A DNA stretch of 64,000 bases. Origin: Kaistella polysaccharea. GTDB taxonomy: Bacteria; Bacteroidota; Bacteroidia; Flavobacteriales; Weeksellaceae. Both the position numbers and the translations under genes were made by a program. How positions within the stretch are numbered: position 1 is the stretch's first letter; every line of letters begins with the position of its first letter. The notes under the pieces are model-generated. The model made no database searches, was not told where the DNA came from, and saw only the letters and a list, made by a program, of their open reading frames with translations. This document shows, piece by piece, positions 44,110-52,690 of the stretch. Where the stretch lies: positions 2,623,098-2,687,097 of the forward strand of contig NZ_CP084528.1 in assembly GCF_020410745.1 (NCBI RefSeq). Direction: 5' to 3'.

Positions 44110-44679
44110 ATGAAAATCAGTCCCTCTACCAAAGGTTTAATTATCTCACTTATTACCGTTCTGTTGGCTTTCGGGATTTATTTCCTTTTTTTGGCGAAAA
44201 AAAATTATTATCTTGTTGATAATCCGACGGAAAATACCTATTATTTTAAAGTAAATAATGGAGAAGAGAATATTATTACGGCGGGCCAGAAAGTAGAAGT
44301 TGATTTAAATAAGGGTAAAAATATGATTAAAGTTTTTGATGATCAGAAGAAAATGCTCTACGATTCTGGTTTTGTGGTCAATAAAAATCGCGGACTATTA
44401 AATATAGCTCATCAGGATTATTATATTAATGAACAGTTTTACGGGTACGGCCTGAATAAAGATTCATTAATCACCGCAAGAAAGAACACGAATATCGACG
44501 GGAAGCTTTATGTAAATTCGCCACTTAAATTTAATAAACTCTACACCGACAAATTCTATTACAATATTGATGAAGATTACGATCAAGTTATAAAAAACGT
44601 CCAAAAAATAGAATCCAGAACTAAGATTTTTCGTAAGGCAGATTTCCTAAAATACTACAAAGAATATTACCAATTTTAA
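44110..44679 (+). CDS. Membrane-anchored hypothetical protein upstream of ubiE
   Basis: A 189-aa protein with one N-terminal transmembrane helix (about 9-28) and a periplasmic or extracytoplasmic beta-rich domain (YYLVDNPTENTYYFKVNNGEENI and repeated Tyr/Asn-rich strands). No family is recognised. The start is set at 44110 (MKISPSTKGL) because upstream codons overlap the promoter -7 box. It ends 10 nt before ubiE and is therefore likely in the same operon as ubiE and porT. A role with the envelope or menaquinone is conceivable from context only. Confidence 0.65.
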   Translation: MKISPSTKGLIISLITVLLAFGIYFLFLAKKNYYLVDNPTENTYYFKVNNGEENIITAGQKVEVDLNKGKNMIKVFDDQKKMLYDSGFVVNKNRGLLNIAHQDYYINEQFYGYGLNKDSLITARKNTNIDGKLYVNSPLKFNKLYTDKFYYNIDEDYDQVIKNVQKIESRTKIFRKADFLKYYKEYYQF

Positions 44680-44689
44680 TTCCCATACC

Positions 44690-45409
44690 TTGAAGCAAGT
44701 TACTCCTTATAATACCGACGCCGGCAAGAAAAAAGAAGTCGAAGATATGTTCGACAATATCGCACCAAAATACGATTTGCTGAACCATGTTTTATCGATG
44801 AAAATTGATGTTTTATGGCGAAATAGACTGGTAAAGTGGATGAATAAAGATGAACCCAAAGTGGTTCTTGACGTTGCTACCGGAACTGGAGATTTGGCAA
44901 TTGCCGTGCAAAAAGGAACTGGTGCGAAGGTGACTGGACTCGATCTTTCCCAGCAAATGTTGAATGTAGGTATTGATAAAATTAAGAAAATTAATCTGAA
45001 TGATCAGATTGATATGATTAAAGGCGATGCTGAAAATCTTCCGTTTGAAGATAATAAATTCGATGCCGTTTCCGTTGCTTTTGGAGTACGAAATTTTGAA
45101 AATCTCGAAATAGGTTTGGCCGAATTGAAAAGAGTAGTGAAGGAACAAAAAAGCGTTTATATTTTAGAGTTTTCTAAAGTTGAAGGTTTTTTAGGACCGT
45201 TTTATATGTTTTATTTTAAAAATATATTGCCGCAAATTGGCAAGCTCATTTCAAAAGATAATCGTGCTTATACTTATTTGCCAGATTCCGTAAATGCCTT
45301 TCCTTTCGGTAAGAAAATGAAAGATATTTTATTGAATGTTGGATTTCAAAAAGTAGAGTATAAGGTATTAAGTTTAGGTATTGCAACAATTTATAAGGCA
45401 ACGAAATAG
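44690..45409 (+). CDS. ubiE: Demethylmenaquinone methyltransferase
   Basis: A 239-aa SAM-dependent methyltransferase that carries out the last step of menaquinone synthesis (bacteria of this group lack ubiquinone). Conserved segments are DMFDNIAPKYDLLNHVLSM (19-37), the SAM-binding LDVATGTGDLAIAVQ (about 60-74), SVAFGVRNFENL and LEFSKVEGFLGPFYMFYF. The start is TTG at 44690: the conserved N-terminal region lies before the first internal ATG, and no ATG or GTG is available. It is followed by porT after 1 nt, a gene order seen in other flavobacteria. Confidence 0.95.
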   Translation: MKQVTPYNTDAGKKKEVEDMFDNIAPKYDLLNHVLSMKIDVLWRNRLVKWMNKDEPKVVLDVATGTGDLAIAVQKGTGAKVTGLDLSQQMLNVGIDKIKKINLNDQIDMIKGDAENLPFEDNKFDAVSVAFGVRNFENLEIGLAELKRVVKEQKSVYILEFSKVEGFLGPFYMFYFKNILPQIGKLISKDNRAYTYLPDSVNAFPFGKKMKDILLNVGFQKVEYKVLSLGIATIYKATK

Positions 45410-45410
45410 T

Positions 45411-46220
45411 ATGTGGAACAATTTCTTTAAACTAAATGTTATCGCGGCACTTTGTTTTGCAACGCTTTACGATGCGCAGTTATTTCGAAATAAAAACCGA
45501 ATGGATAATTTGGAAGGTTTCGATAACCAAAAATTCAGCTACGGTTTTTTTCTGGCAGGAAATAATTTCGATTATAAATTGGTTTTAGATGGTAGAGCTT
45601 TTGCAGGTGATCCGTCTTTTGGTATAGAACGAAATAAAAATTTAGTGCAACCCAAATCAACCTACAGTTTTGGCGCGGGACTTATTGGAAAATTCAGATT
45701 GAGTGATAATTTTGATCTGCGGTTAGAGCCAGGTTTACAATTTGTAGAACGGGAACTGTATTTCGATACGCAATCGAATAATCAATATGCAGCGGGAACA
45801 GCTTCAAATCCACCATTTGATCCTAAGTATATACTTTCAGAAGCTGATAAATTACGAAAAATTAAGTCAACTTATGTTGATACTCCAATTCTTTTGGAAG
45901 TTCACGGGGATCGTTGGTACAATTCTAGGCCTTACGCGGCGGCAGGAATAAATTACATGCTTAATTTGCAATCTAATGAGAACAGTGCAGACGACAATCA
46001 GCAGGGAATTTTTCGGTCTACAAGCAGCAACTTTGCGTGGTCTGCAGAACTGGGAATACAATTTTATTTCAGCAGATTTAAGTTAACGCCAGGTTTCAGA
46101 GGAACTTTCATGATTAATAATGAGTTGGTCGCCGACAATCCGACCACGCCTCCTTATTGGACTGATGCTATATCAAGTGCAAAAACAAGAGCCTTTATGT
46201 TTGTCTTGAAATTTGAATAA
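45411..46220 (+). CDS. porT: PorT family outer-membrane beta-barrel protein (type IX secretion)
   Basis: A 269-aa predicted outer-membrane beta-barrel with an N-terminal signal peptide ending near TLYDAQ. It has alternating aromatic/polar strands such as FSYGFFLAGNN, YSFGAGLIGKFRL, LRLEPGLQF, SAELGIQFYF and a terminal aromatic strand FMFVLKFE (last residue E rather than F). It matches PorT/SprT, which is required for type IX secretion and gliding in Bacteroidota. The position right after ubiE (1-nt gap) supports this. The ATG at 45411 is chosen over 45381, which lies inside ubiE. Confidence 0.85.
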   Translation: MWNNFFKLNVIAALCFATLYDAQLFRNKNRMDNLEGFDNQKFSYGFFLAGNNFDYKLVLDGRAFAGDPSFGIERNKNLVQPKSTYSFGAGLIGKFRLSDNFDLRLEPGLQFVERELYFDTQSNNQYAAGTASNPPFDPKYILSEADKLRKIKSTYVDTPILLEVHGDRWYNSRPYAAAGINYMLNLQSNENSADDNQQGIFRSTSSNFAWSAELGIQFYFSRFKLTPGFRGTFMINNELVADNPTTPPYWTDAISSAKTRAFMFVLKFE

Positions 46221-46330
46221 AAAGAGTATTTTTTTAACATAATAGGGGATTGTCTACGGGCTTTCCCTTTTTTATTTTAGAATTTTGTAAATTAGTCAGT
46301 GAGAAGTCCTGCTATCCATTTAATTTTTTA

Positions 46331-46338
46331 TATTTTTG
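46331..46338 (+). promoter_or_regulatory. Putative -7 element before the coiled-coil/zapA operon
   Basis: TATTTTTG matches TAnnTTTG and ends 30 nt before the ATG at 46369. The gap after porT is 148 nt. No TTTG at -33. Confidence 0.45.
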
Positions 46339-46368
46339 CTCAAGAGTTAGAATAAATTAACCTGGAAA

Positions 46369-46671
46369 ATGCTCAGAGATTTAGAAAATAATTTTTCGAT
46401 TTTAGAAAAAAAAATTTTAGCTGTAAGTAAGAATTTTCAAAATCTTAACGAAAAGTATGTTGAACTTAATCAGGAGCACGAAGAACTGAAGGAGCGATAT
46501 GAAGCAGAGAGAAAGAAAAACCAGGTTTTAGCAGAAGAACAAAAAAATATAAAGCTTTATTCAGCAATTTCAGGAAATCCAGATCATAATCGATTGATGA
46601 AAAATCATATCAATCGCCTGATCAAAGAGGTAGATTACTGTATTGCAGAACTTCAAAATACCGGATTGTAA
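46369..46671 (+). CDS. Small coiled-coil protein upstream of zapA
   Basis: A 100-aa, largely helical protein with strong heptads over residues 5-55 (ENNFSILEKKIL, ELNQEHEELKERYEAERKK) and a second helical part 70-96. It resembles ZapB-type or other division-associated coiled coils in size and design, but direct homology is not shown. Its stop codon overlaps the zapA ATG (46671), so the two are translationally coupled. Together with zapA it probably acts at the FtsZ ring, inferred from the operon. Confidence 0.75.
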   Translation: MLRDLENNFSILEKKILAVSKNFQNLNEKYVELNQEHEELKERYEAERKKNQVLAEEQKNIKLYSAISGNPDHNRLMKNHINRLIKEVDYCIAELQNTGL

Positions 46672-46958
46672 TGGATGTAAGAAGGATTACGATAACAATC
46701 GCGGGAAGAAGTTATCCACTTAATGTTCCTTCCTCTGAAGAGGAAACGCTGCGGAAAGTAGGAAAGCAAATTGATGGGATGATTAAAGATTTTGAAAAGA
46801 ATTTTGACGTTAGAGATAAACAGGATGCTTTAGCAATGTGTGCCTTAAGATTAGGAACCAATGCAGAAGTAGCAGAAATCAGTAACGATAAAAATATTAA
46901 CGCTTCCGTGGAAAGGTTGAAAAATATCAACCAAATCCTGGAGGAGTTGGAAAAGTAG
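46671..46958 (+). CDS. zapA: Cell division protein ZapA
   Basis: A 95-aa ZapA homologue, a dimer/tetramer that cross-links FtsZ protofilaments. The N-terminal ITITIAGRSYPLNVPSSEEETLRKVGKQIDGM (globular domain) and the C-terminal helix rich in ALAMCALRLGTNAEV and SVERLKNINQILEELEK fit the family. The start overlaps the stop of the coiled-coil gene by 1 nt. The 6S RNA and rny follow downstream. The neighbourhood zapA-6S RNA-rny resembles the zapA-ssrS linkage found in other bacteria. Confidence 0.93.
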   Translation: MDVRRITITIAGRSYPLNVPSSEEETLRKVGKQIDGMIKDFEKNFDVRDKQDALAMCALRLGTNAEVAEISNDKNINASVERLKNINQILEELEK

Positions 46959-46980
46959 ATTTTTCTTTTCCAAAAAAACT

Positions 46981-47150
46981 GCCTACAATAGTTCTAACAC
47001 ATTACAGGTAAACTCAACGCTAAACAATTACCGGACAAATGTTCACTTAATGGCGTGCCGACTTGCTCGGATTACAAAAAGTGAAAATCAGTTCAAATCG
47101 TGTTGATTAGGAGTTTACTCTACATCACTGAATTATTGTGGGCTTTTTTT
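46981..47150 (+). ncRNA. ssrS: 6S RNA (6S-Flavo-like)
   Basis: The zapA-rny intergenic sequence folds into the rod shape of 6S RNA. The closing helix pairs GCCTACAATA (46981-46990) with TATTGTGGGC (47134-47143). After an internal open bubble (about 46991-47007 and 47119-47133), GTAAACTC (47008-47015) pairs with GAGTTTAC (47111-47118). TTCACTT (47042-47048) pairs with AAGTGAA (47079-47085), and CCGA/TCGG closes the apical loop. A T7 run follows (47144-47150). 6S RNA mimics an open promoter and regulates RNA polymerase. The family call (Rfam 6S-Flavo) comes from shape, size and location, with no database search. Confidence 0.8.
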
Positions 47151-47244
47151 ATTTAACAACGGAAAAAAACGTAGTTTGCTAATCAGTAATATACGTGAAA
47201 ATATAAAAGGACTTAAGAACAATTAAAATTAAAACTATACATAT

Positions 47245-48819
47245 ATGACAACAACAACTGCTATTATCATAGGCATTGTATGTCTGGCGATAGGAGCACT
47301 TTTAGGAATGATGTTTTCTAAAAGCTCATTGAATGCCAAGGCAAAATTCATCGTTGATGATGCAAAAAAAAATGCAGATAACCTTTTAGATAAAGCAACA
47401 TTACAGGCAGAATCCATTAAGAAAGAAAAGCATTTGCAGGCAAAGGAAAAGTTCATGGAACTTAAATCCCAGCACGACGCGGATATCCAGGTGAGAGAGA
47501 AAAAGATGCAGGATTCGGAAAAAAGAATCAAAGATAAAGAGCAAAAACTCAATGATGAATTGAGTAAAACGGGTAAACTGGAGAAAGATTTAGATCGGCA
47601 GATTGCCGACTACGGTAAGAAGCTCGAAATTATTGAAAGAAAACAACAGGAATTAGACACAGTTACTGCTCAAAAAGTAGAAATCTTGGAGAGAATTTCT
47701 GGATATTCAGCAGAAGATGCTAAAAATGAATTGGTAGAAGCCTTAAAAGCGGAAGCCAAAACAAAAGCACAGGCTCATGTTCAAAATATAATGGCAGAAG
47801 CGCAGCTTAATGCGAAGCAGGAAGCCAAAAAGATTGTTATCCAAACCATTCAGAGAATTGGGACTGAACAAGCGATTGAAAATTCAGTATCCGTATTTAA
47901 TATTGAATCTGATGAGGTAAAAGGAAGAATTATTGGTAGAGAAGGACGAAATATACGTGCATTAGAAGCGGCAACAGGTGTGGAAATTATTGTTGATGAT
48001 ACGCCAGAAGCAATTTTGCTTTCCTGCTTTGATCCTGTTCGAAGAGAAATCGCAAGGCTTTCCCTTCACCGATTGGTGACCGACGGTAGAATTCACCCGG
48101 CAAGAATTGAAGAAGTTGTTGACAAAACCAAAAGACAGATTGAAGAAGAGATCATCGAAGTTGGTAAAAGAACAGTAATTGATTTAGGCGTACACGGATT
48201 ACACCCCGAATTGGTGAAAATCGTTGGTAGAATGAAATACAGATCTTCCTACGGCCAAAATTTATTGCAACACTCCCGAGAAGTTGCCAACATCGCGGCG
48301 ACCATGGCGGCAGAATTAGGACTAAACGTAAAACTGGCGAAAAGAGCAGGTTTATTACATGATATAGGAAAAGTACCAGAACAGGAATCCGAATTGCCTC
48401 ACGCGCTCTTAGGAATGCAGTGGGCGGAGAAATATGGTGAAAATGCAGAAGTAATTAATGCCATTGGAGCTCACCATGATGAAGTAGAAATGACTTCTTT
48501 ACTATCCCCAATTATTCAGGTGGCTGATGCAATTTCTGGAGCGAGACCAGGTGCCAGAAGACAGGTTTTGGAATCCTATATTCAAAGGTTAAAAGATCTG
48601 GAAGCTGCAGCTTTAAGTTTTGACGGCGTTTCCAGCGCTTACGCAATTCAGGCGGGAAGAGAACTTCGTGTGATGGTAGAAAGTGGAAAAGTAACTGACG
48701 ATCAGTCTGCGCAACTTTCTTATGATATTTCCGAAAAAATTCAAAATGAGTTAACCTATCCAGGCCAAGTTCGTGTCACGGTTATTCGCGAAACGAGATC
48801 TGTAAATATTGCGAGATAA
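47245..48819 (+). CDS. rny: Ribonuclease Y
   Basis: A membrane-anchored endoribonuclease of 524 aa involved in mRNA turnover. It has an N-terminal transmembrane helix (about 5-25). A long coiled coil (about 35-165, very Lys/Glu-rich) is followed by a KH RNA-binding domain with [19 protein letters not shown] (about 228-246) and an HD domain (about 335-430) with [10 protein letters not shown] and the AIGAHHDE metal site. Length and layout match RNase Y. It is located after zapA and the 6S RNA. Confidence 0.97.
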   Translation: MTTTTAIIIGIVCLAIGALLGMMFSKSSLNAKAKFIVDDAKKNADNLLDKATLQAESIKKEKHLQAKEKFMELKSQHDADIQVREKKMQDSEKRIKDKEQKLNDELSKTGKLEKDLDRQIADYGKKLEIIERKQQELDTVTAQKVEILERISGYSAEDAKNELVEALKAEAKTKAQAHVQNIMAEAQLNAKQEAKKIVIQTIQRIGTEQAIENSVSVFNIESDEVKGRIIGREGRNIRALEAATGVEIIVDDTPEAILLSCFDPVRREIARLSLHRLVTDGRIHPARIEEVVDKTKRQIEEEIIEVGKRTVIDLGVHGLHPELVKIVGRMKYRSSYGQNLLQHSREVANIAATMAAELGLNVKLAKRAGLLHDIGKVPEQESELPHALLGMQWAEKYGENAEVINAIGAHHDEVEMTSLLSPIIQVADAISGARPGARRQVLESYIQRLKDLEAAALSFDGVSSAYAIQAGRELRVMVESGKVTDDQSAQLSYDISEKIQNELTYPGQVRVTVIRETRSVNIAR

Positions 48820-48844
48820 AACGAGTAATTTTACATCAATAATC

Positions 48845-48878
48845 AACTCCTTTCAGCAATGAAAGGAGTTTTATTTTT
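48845..48878 (+). terminator. Terminator after rny
   Basis: AACTCCTTTCA (48845-48855) pairs perfectly with 48860-48870 across a GCAA tetraloop, then TTATTTTT. Confidence 0.85.
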
Positions 48879-48928
48879 AGCGGAATTTAAGGCAATAATT
48901 TACATTTGAAAATATATTTCTAAAGATC

Positions 48929-49402
48929 CTACATGAAAGGTTTCATTTCATCTTCAATCTTTTTACGTAGATCCATAAGCTTTATCGCATATTTTTCCAT
49001 TTGCTTATCTTGTTCTGTAGTTGGAATAAAGGTGGGAACTTCTACAGAATTTCCTTCATCATCAACCGCTACAAATACGATGATGCAGTGTGTTTTCTTT
49101 TCAAAATCTTTTCTTTTGATATTTCGGGAAAAAACATTAATCGCAATATGCATACTTGTTTTTCCTGTATATATCACCTCGGCTTCTACTTTTACAATAT
49201 GACCAATTTTAATGGGAGAATAAAACCGAATTCCACCGACATAAACGGTGACACAGTAACTGGAACTCCACGAACTTGCACATGCATAACCTGCCTGATC
49301 AATCCATTTCATAACACTTCCGCCATGAACGTTGCCGCCATAATTCACATCACTGGGCTCGGAAATAAACTGAAAAACGGTCTTACTATTCATTTTTATC
49401 AT
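48929..49402 (-). CDS. Acyl-CoA thioesterase (hotdog fold, BACH/YciA-like)
   Basis: A 157-aa hotdog-fold thioesterase. The signature DVNYGGNVHGGSVMKWIDQAGYACA (about 18-42) is the HotDog ACOT segment with the catalytic aspartate-containing helix, followed by VGGIRFYSPIKIGHIVKVEAEVIYTGKTSM. It probably hydrolyses medium- or long-chain acyl-CoA. The first two ATGs (49402, 49393) are both possible starts. It is convergent with rny across its terminator. It has no operon partner. Confidence 0.92.
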   Translation of the reverse strand: MIKMNSKTVFQFISEPSDVNYGGNVHGGSVMKWIDQAGYACASSWSSSYCVTVYVGGIRFYSPIKIGHIVKVEAEVIYTGKTSMHIAINVFSRNIKRKDFEKKTHCIIVFVAVDDEGNSVEVPTFIPTTEQDKQMEKYAIKLMDLRKKIEDEMKPFM

Positions 49403-49630
49403 TTAAGATTTAAAAATAAGCTTTTTTAAATAAAAGCTTGACAGCCGTCATTCCACAAAAAGTATTTCGAAGGAGAATTTATAATGACCATTAATATTTT
49501 GAAAATCAAACTTTTGTAATCATTATACCACCTTTAACTATTCTTAACACTTGTACTGCACGAAATTTGATAAGTATTAGGCGCTTAAGGAAGTCTTAAG
49601 TTACTATCAATTAACATTAAAAATTTAAAC

Positions 49631-50092
49631 ATGGGATTAGGATCATTTCTAAAAAATGTAGGTGAAAAAATCTTTGGTGGAGGAGAAACTCCAGCAGAAC
49701 AGGCTCAAAAAGTAAAAGATCATGTAGCGAATTATGGTTTTGATACTTCCGGTATCACGTTTTCTGTAGCCGATGACAAAGTAACGATAAGTGGTGAAGC
49801 CAAAAACTGGGAAGAAAAAGGTAAAATTTATGTAGCCGCGGGAAATGTAAAAGGTATTGAAGGCGTTACAGATCAGATGACTGTAAAAGCAGCACCTGCT
49901 GCAACTACTCAGGCAGCACCTGTTAATCAACCGAAATACCACACCGTAGAAAGTGGAGACACGCTTTCTAAAATAGCAAAGGAGGTGTATGGTGACGCAA
50001 ACGCATATAATAGAATTTTTGAAGCAAATAAACCAATGCTTTCTGATCCTGATAAAATTTATCCGGGACAGGTTTTGGTTATTCCTCAATAA
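49631..50092 (+). CDS. BON-LysM protein (Kbp/YgaU-like)
   Basis: A 153-aa protein with a BON domain (about 25-88) and a C-terminal LysM domain (about 102-152: YHTVESGDTLSKIAKEVYGD ... IYPGQVLVIPQ), joined by an Ala/Pro linker (AAPAATTQAAPVN). The layout and size equal E. coli Kbp (YgaU), a cytoplasmic potassium-binding protein. There is no signal peptide, as in Kbp. It is preceded by an AT-rich 228-bp region with a possible upstream promoter, and followed by a terminator-like hairpin at about 50116-50140. Monocistronic. Confidence 0.9.
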   Translation: MGLGSFLKNVGEKIFGGGETPAEQAQKVKDHVANYGFDTSGITFSVADDKVTISGEAKNWEEKGKIYVAAGNVKGIEGVTDQMTVKAAPAATTQAAPVNQPKYHTVESGDTLSKIAKEVYGDANAYNRIFEANKPMLSDPDKIYPGQVLVIPQ

Positions 50093-50115
50093 TATAATTA
50101 AGATATTTATTCTTA

Positions 50116-50142
50116 GAATTCGGCTCTTTTAGTGTCGAATTT
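50116..50142 (+). terminator. Hairpin after the BON-LysM gene
   Basis: GAATTCG (50116-50122) with CGAATT (50135-50140) encloses a T-rich loop and leads into TTTTT. A weaker terminator than others in the window. Confidence 0.55.
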
Positions 50143-50144
50143 TT

Positions 50145-50152
50145 TATGTTTG
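50145..50152 (+). promoter_or_regulatory. -7 element of the ArsC/Spx-like gene
   Basis: TATGTTTG covers the alternative ATG at 50146 and ends 5 nt before the ATG at 50158. The real start is therefore 50158 and the mRNA is probably almost leaderless. Confidence 0.5.
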
Positions 50153-50157
50153 TAGAT

Positions 50158-50514
50158 ATGAAAAAAGTATTTTATCTAAAGACGTGTGGAACCTGCACCA
50201 AAATTTTGTCGAAATTTGATTTAAGTGATTGGGAACTTCGGGAGATTAAAAGTTTACCGGTAACCGAAGAAGAATTAGATGAAATGTACATGAAATCCAA
50301 ATCGTACGAAACACTTTTCAGCAGACGATCTACCCAAATAAAAGCACGCAATATCAATGTTAAATCTTTAAAGGAAATTGATTTTAAGAAGTTGATACTG
50401 GAACATTATTCCTTTTTAAAAAGGCCAGTTTTCTTAACAGATTCAGAAATCTTTATCGGAAATGAAAATGGAAATATAAAAGATTTAGAACATTTTTTCA
50501 ATATAAATGATTAA
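50158..50514 (+). CDS. ArsC/Spx-like thioredoxin-fold protein
   Basis: A 118-aa protein of the ArsC/Spx/YffB family. The N-terminal KKVFYLKTCGTCTKIL carries a CGTC redox motif at residues 9-12, as in Spx-like proteins and arsenate-reductase-like glutaredoxins. Helices with LPVTEEELDEMYM follow. RRSTQIKARN, an ArsC-like basic segment, and the KRPVFLTDSEIFIGNE end match the family. Spx-type proteins bind RNA polymerase, while ArsC-type act as reductases; the sequence alone does not choose. The start is 50158 (see promoter). It overlaps the next gene by 8 nt. Confidence 0.85.
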   Translation: MKKVFYLKTCGTCTKILSKFDLSDWELREIKSLPVTEEELDEMYMKSKSYETLFSRRSTQIKARNINVKSLKEIDFKKLILEHYSFLKRPVFLTDSEIFIGNENGNIKDLEHFFNIND

Positions 50515-50845
50515 AATATTTTTTATTTTCCTGTTTTCGGGGGCGCTTTCTGCGCAAGTTGTTTACAAAACGCCGTCAGGCACTAAATATCACCTGTCAA
50601 ATTGTAGAATGGTGAAAAATGTCTCTTCAACTTTACCCTTAGAGAAAGCACTTCGCGTTGGATTGGCTCCTTGCAAAATTTGTCGTCCACCGTTTCGGCA
50701 AACTTTCGGGATCGTGTCGAAACCTAAAAAGACCGCAGGAATTAATTCCGCGAACCGCTGTTTCGGGAAGACTAAAACCGGCACGCGATGTAAAAGAAAT
50801 ACTCGAATTGGAAATAACTTCTGTTTCCAACATTTGCCAAAATAA
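50507..50845 (+). CDS. Secreted small Cys-rich protein with a DUF5763-like C-terminus
   Basis: A 112-aa protein with a short signal peptide (MIKIFFIFLFSGALSAQ). The middle (YKTPSGTKYHLSNCRMVKN, then GLAPCKICRP) has the C-x-x-C style of a small nuclease-associated or zinc-binding motif. The C-terminal RCFGKTKTGTRCKRNTRIG and FCFQHL segment resembles the DUF5763 type found at the end of various proteins. Six cysteines in the mature part suggest zinc or disulfide binding. The ATG overlaps the ArsC/Spx-like stop by 8 nt, so the genes are coupled. Function unknown. Confidence 0.75.
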   Translation: MIKIFFIFLFSGALSAQVVYKTPSGTKYHLSNCRMVKNVSSTLPLEKALRVGLAPCKICRPPFRQTFGIVSKPKKTAGINSANRCFGKTKTGTRCKRNTRIGNNFCFQHLPK

Positions 50846-50883
50846 AAACCGCCTTATCATGGAACTGACAAGGCGGTTTTATA
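50846..50883 (+). terminator. Terminator after the Cys-rich protein gene
   Basis: AAACCGCCTT-TCA region (50847-50859) pairs with TGACAAGGCGGTTTT (50866-50880), one mismatch, 6-nt loop, then T-rich. Probably bidirectional for the convergent gene ending at 50884. Confidence 0.85.
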
Positions 50884-51333
50884 TTATTTTTTAAACTTAC
50901 GTTCCAGTAAATTATAAACTCCGATACTCACGATAGCTCCTAAAAGATAGTAACCCGTAGTCATCCACTTTTTCTGATCGGTATCTGTCGCTTTATTATT
51001 TCCTAAAAGTTGATCAGCTAAACCGATTGTTCCCGCTGCGCCCAGAAGCCCTGTTCCTAAAGTTTTGGTGATGATTTGCGACGTATTGGTAGAAGTCGCT
51101 AACGTCGAAAACAAGAGCGCATTTGATAAAATATTTCCTCCCATCGCAGCGGCATAAACCTGCTCTTCGTCTGAGGCGCTAATATCTATTTTTTCCAAAG
51201 AATCTTCAATTGCTTTTTCACCAACTTGATCAAGGTTGGGCGCACCTTTCATATTTTTTTTGAAAATCTGATGAACGGCGGTTAGCGCTAAAGATCCCGC
51301 TAAACCGGCTATACTTCTGTTAATAAATGACAT
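50884..51333 (-). CDS. Hypothetical membrane protein
   Basis: A 149-aa protein with predicted hydrophobic segments at about 6-22, 66-82, 88-106 and 122-140, Ala/Gly-rich (AGLAGSLALTAV, LLGAAGTIGLADQLLG). The polar part (SLEKIDISASDEEQVYAAAM) lies between helices 1 and 2. I recognise no family; holin-like or small-channel proteins are possible. It is followed on the same strand by nothing close. gcvT lies upstream, separated by a terminator hairpin, so it is probably its own unit. Confidence 0.6.
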   Translation of the reverse strand: MSFINRSIAGLAGSLALTAVHQIFKKNMKGAPNLDQVGEKAIEDSLEKIDISASDEEQVYAAAMGGNILSNALLFSTLATSTNTSQIITKTLGTGLLGAAGTIGLADQLLGNNKATDTDQKKWMTTGYYLLGAIVSIGVYNLLERKFKK

Positions 51334-51382
51334 AATTTTTACTTTTTTAATTGAATCAGAAAGAGCTAAAAAGATGCCATAT

Positions 51383-51414
51383 AAAAAAGCAGATGATAAT
51401 TCACCTGCTTTTTT
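51383..51414 (-). terminator. Terminator after gcvT
   Basis: AAAAAAGCAG (51383-51392) and CTGCTTTTTT (51405-51414) form a stem with a 12-nt loop and a T run on the minus strand. Confidence 0.75.
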
Positions 51415-51437
51415 AAATTAGTTAATACGAATATTTT

Positions 51438-52517
51438 TTAGACAAAAGGAGTTTTCACCACTTTTGCGGGAACATTTTTATTTCTGATCTGAATGAAAAT
51501 ATCAGATCCAACTTTATTATGATCAGTCGCTACGTACGCCAAACCAATTCCTACATTTTTCATCGGACTCATGGTGCCCGATGTCACTTTTCCAATTTCA
51601 TTACCTTCCGCATCTACAACCAAATAATCATGTCGGGGAATGGCTCTTTCCTGCATTTCAAATCCGACCAATTTCTTTTTAATTCCTTCTTCTTTTTGTT
51701 TTGAAAAGTATTCTTTATCCACAAAATCTTTATCAAATTTCGTGATCCAGCCTAAACCAGCTTCCAATGGAGAAGTCGTATCATCAATATCATTTCCGTA
51801 AAGGCAGAAACCTTTTTCCAAACGCAAAGTATCTCTAGAAGCCAGTCCACAAGGAACTAAACCGAATTCTTCACCCGCTTCCACAATGGCTTCCCAAAGT
51901 TTCAGAGCGTCTTCGTTGTTAAAATAAATTTCAAAACCGCCACTTCCTGTGTAACCTGTATTAGAAATAATAACATCCGAAACGCCCGCAATTGTACCTA
52001 CAGTAAAGTGGTAATAAGGAATTTCAGAAAGATTAATATCCGTCAACTTTTGAAGAGTTTCACTAGCTTTTGGACCTTGAATGGCGAGCAATGACATTTC
52101 ATCCGAAGCGTTGGTTAAAGTCGCTCCAAACTTCTCATTGTGTTTAGAAATATGATTCCAATCTTTCTCAATATTTGAGGCGTTTACAACCACGAAATAT
52201 TTTTCATCATTCATTTTGTAAACGATCAAATCATCAACAATTCCACCATTTCCGTTCGGCAAACACGTGTATTGCGCTTTTCCGTTTTCCAGGGCATTTA
52301 CATTATTGGTTCCCACATATTGCAGTAAATCTTTCGCCTTTGGACCTTCCACAAAAAATTGACCCATGTGCGAAACATCAAAAATTCCCACTTTTTCCCG
52401 TACCGCAAAATGTTCCTGCGTTACACCAGAATATTGCACAGGCATTTCAAAACCTGCAAAAGGCACCATTTTCGCACCGAGCGAAACATGTTTTTCAAAC
52501 AAAGGAGTTCTTTTCAT
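51438..52517 (-). CDS. gcvT: Aminomethyltransferase (glycine cleavage T protein)
   Basis: The T protein of the glycine cleavage system (359 aa). It transfers the methylene group from the H protein's aminomethyl-lipoyl arm to tetrahydrofolate. Family segments are KRTPLFEKHVSLGAKMVPFAGFE, VGIFDVSHMGQF (conserved folate-site aspartate), NTGYTGSGGFEIYF, GLASRDTLRLEKG and TSGTMSPMKNVGIG near the C-terminus. All appear intact. It stands alone; the gcvP and gcvH genes are not in the window. Family length is standard. Confidence 0.97.
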   Translation of the reverse strand: MKRTPLFEKHVSLGAKMVPFAGFEMPVQYSGVTQEHFAVREKVGIFDVSHMGQFFVEGPKAKDLLQYVGTNNVNALENGKAQYTCLPNGNGGIVDDLIVYKMNDEKYFVVVNASNIEKDWNHISKHNEKFGATLTNASDEMSLLAIQGPKASETLQKLTDINLSEIPYYHFTVGTIAGVSDVIISNTGYTGSGGFEIYFNNEDALKLWEAIVEAGEEFGLVPCGLASRDTLRLEKGFCLYGNDIDDTTSPLEAGLGWITKFDKDFVDKEYFSKQKEEGIKKKLVGFEMQERAIPRHDYLVVDAEGNEIGKVTSGTMSPMKNVGIGLAYVATDHNKVGSDIFIQIRNKNVPAKVVKTPFV

Positions 52518-52690
52518 ATATACTTTTATTTTTTTTTCAGGAGCAACCTGAGTTTAGCTTCTCATAAAATATAATCCCGCTGTTCGCTCTATCTCTTTGT
52601 CACTGGCGTGCCTGCAGAGGATGCCGCTACCATCGGGGCTAGAATAACTGTACTTTTACTTTCGAAGTTTTAATACCGCCTTTTCAACAC

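Noticed and set aside
47235..47552. 105-codon frame antisense to rny
   Set aside because: It is a shadow of the rny coiled-coil coding sequence (Ser/Phe/Leu-rich complement of Lys/Glu codons).
49649..50089. 146-codon frame antisense to the BON-LysM gene
   Set aside because: It mirrors the real gene, whose domains are unambiguous; the translated protein is Cys/Phe/Tyr-rich and implausible.
52175..52574. Frames antisense to gcvT (up to 130 codons)
   Set aside because: Shadows of gcvT with His/Phe/Pro-rich composition; gcvT is clear.
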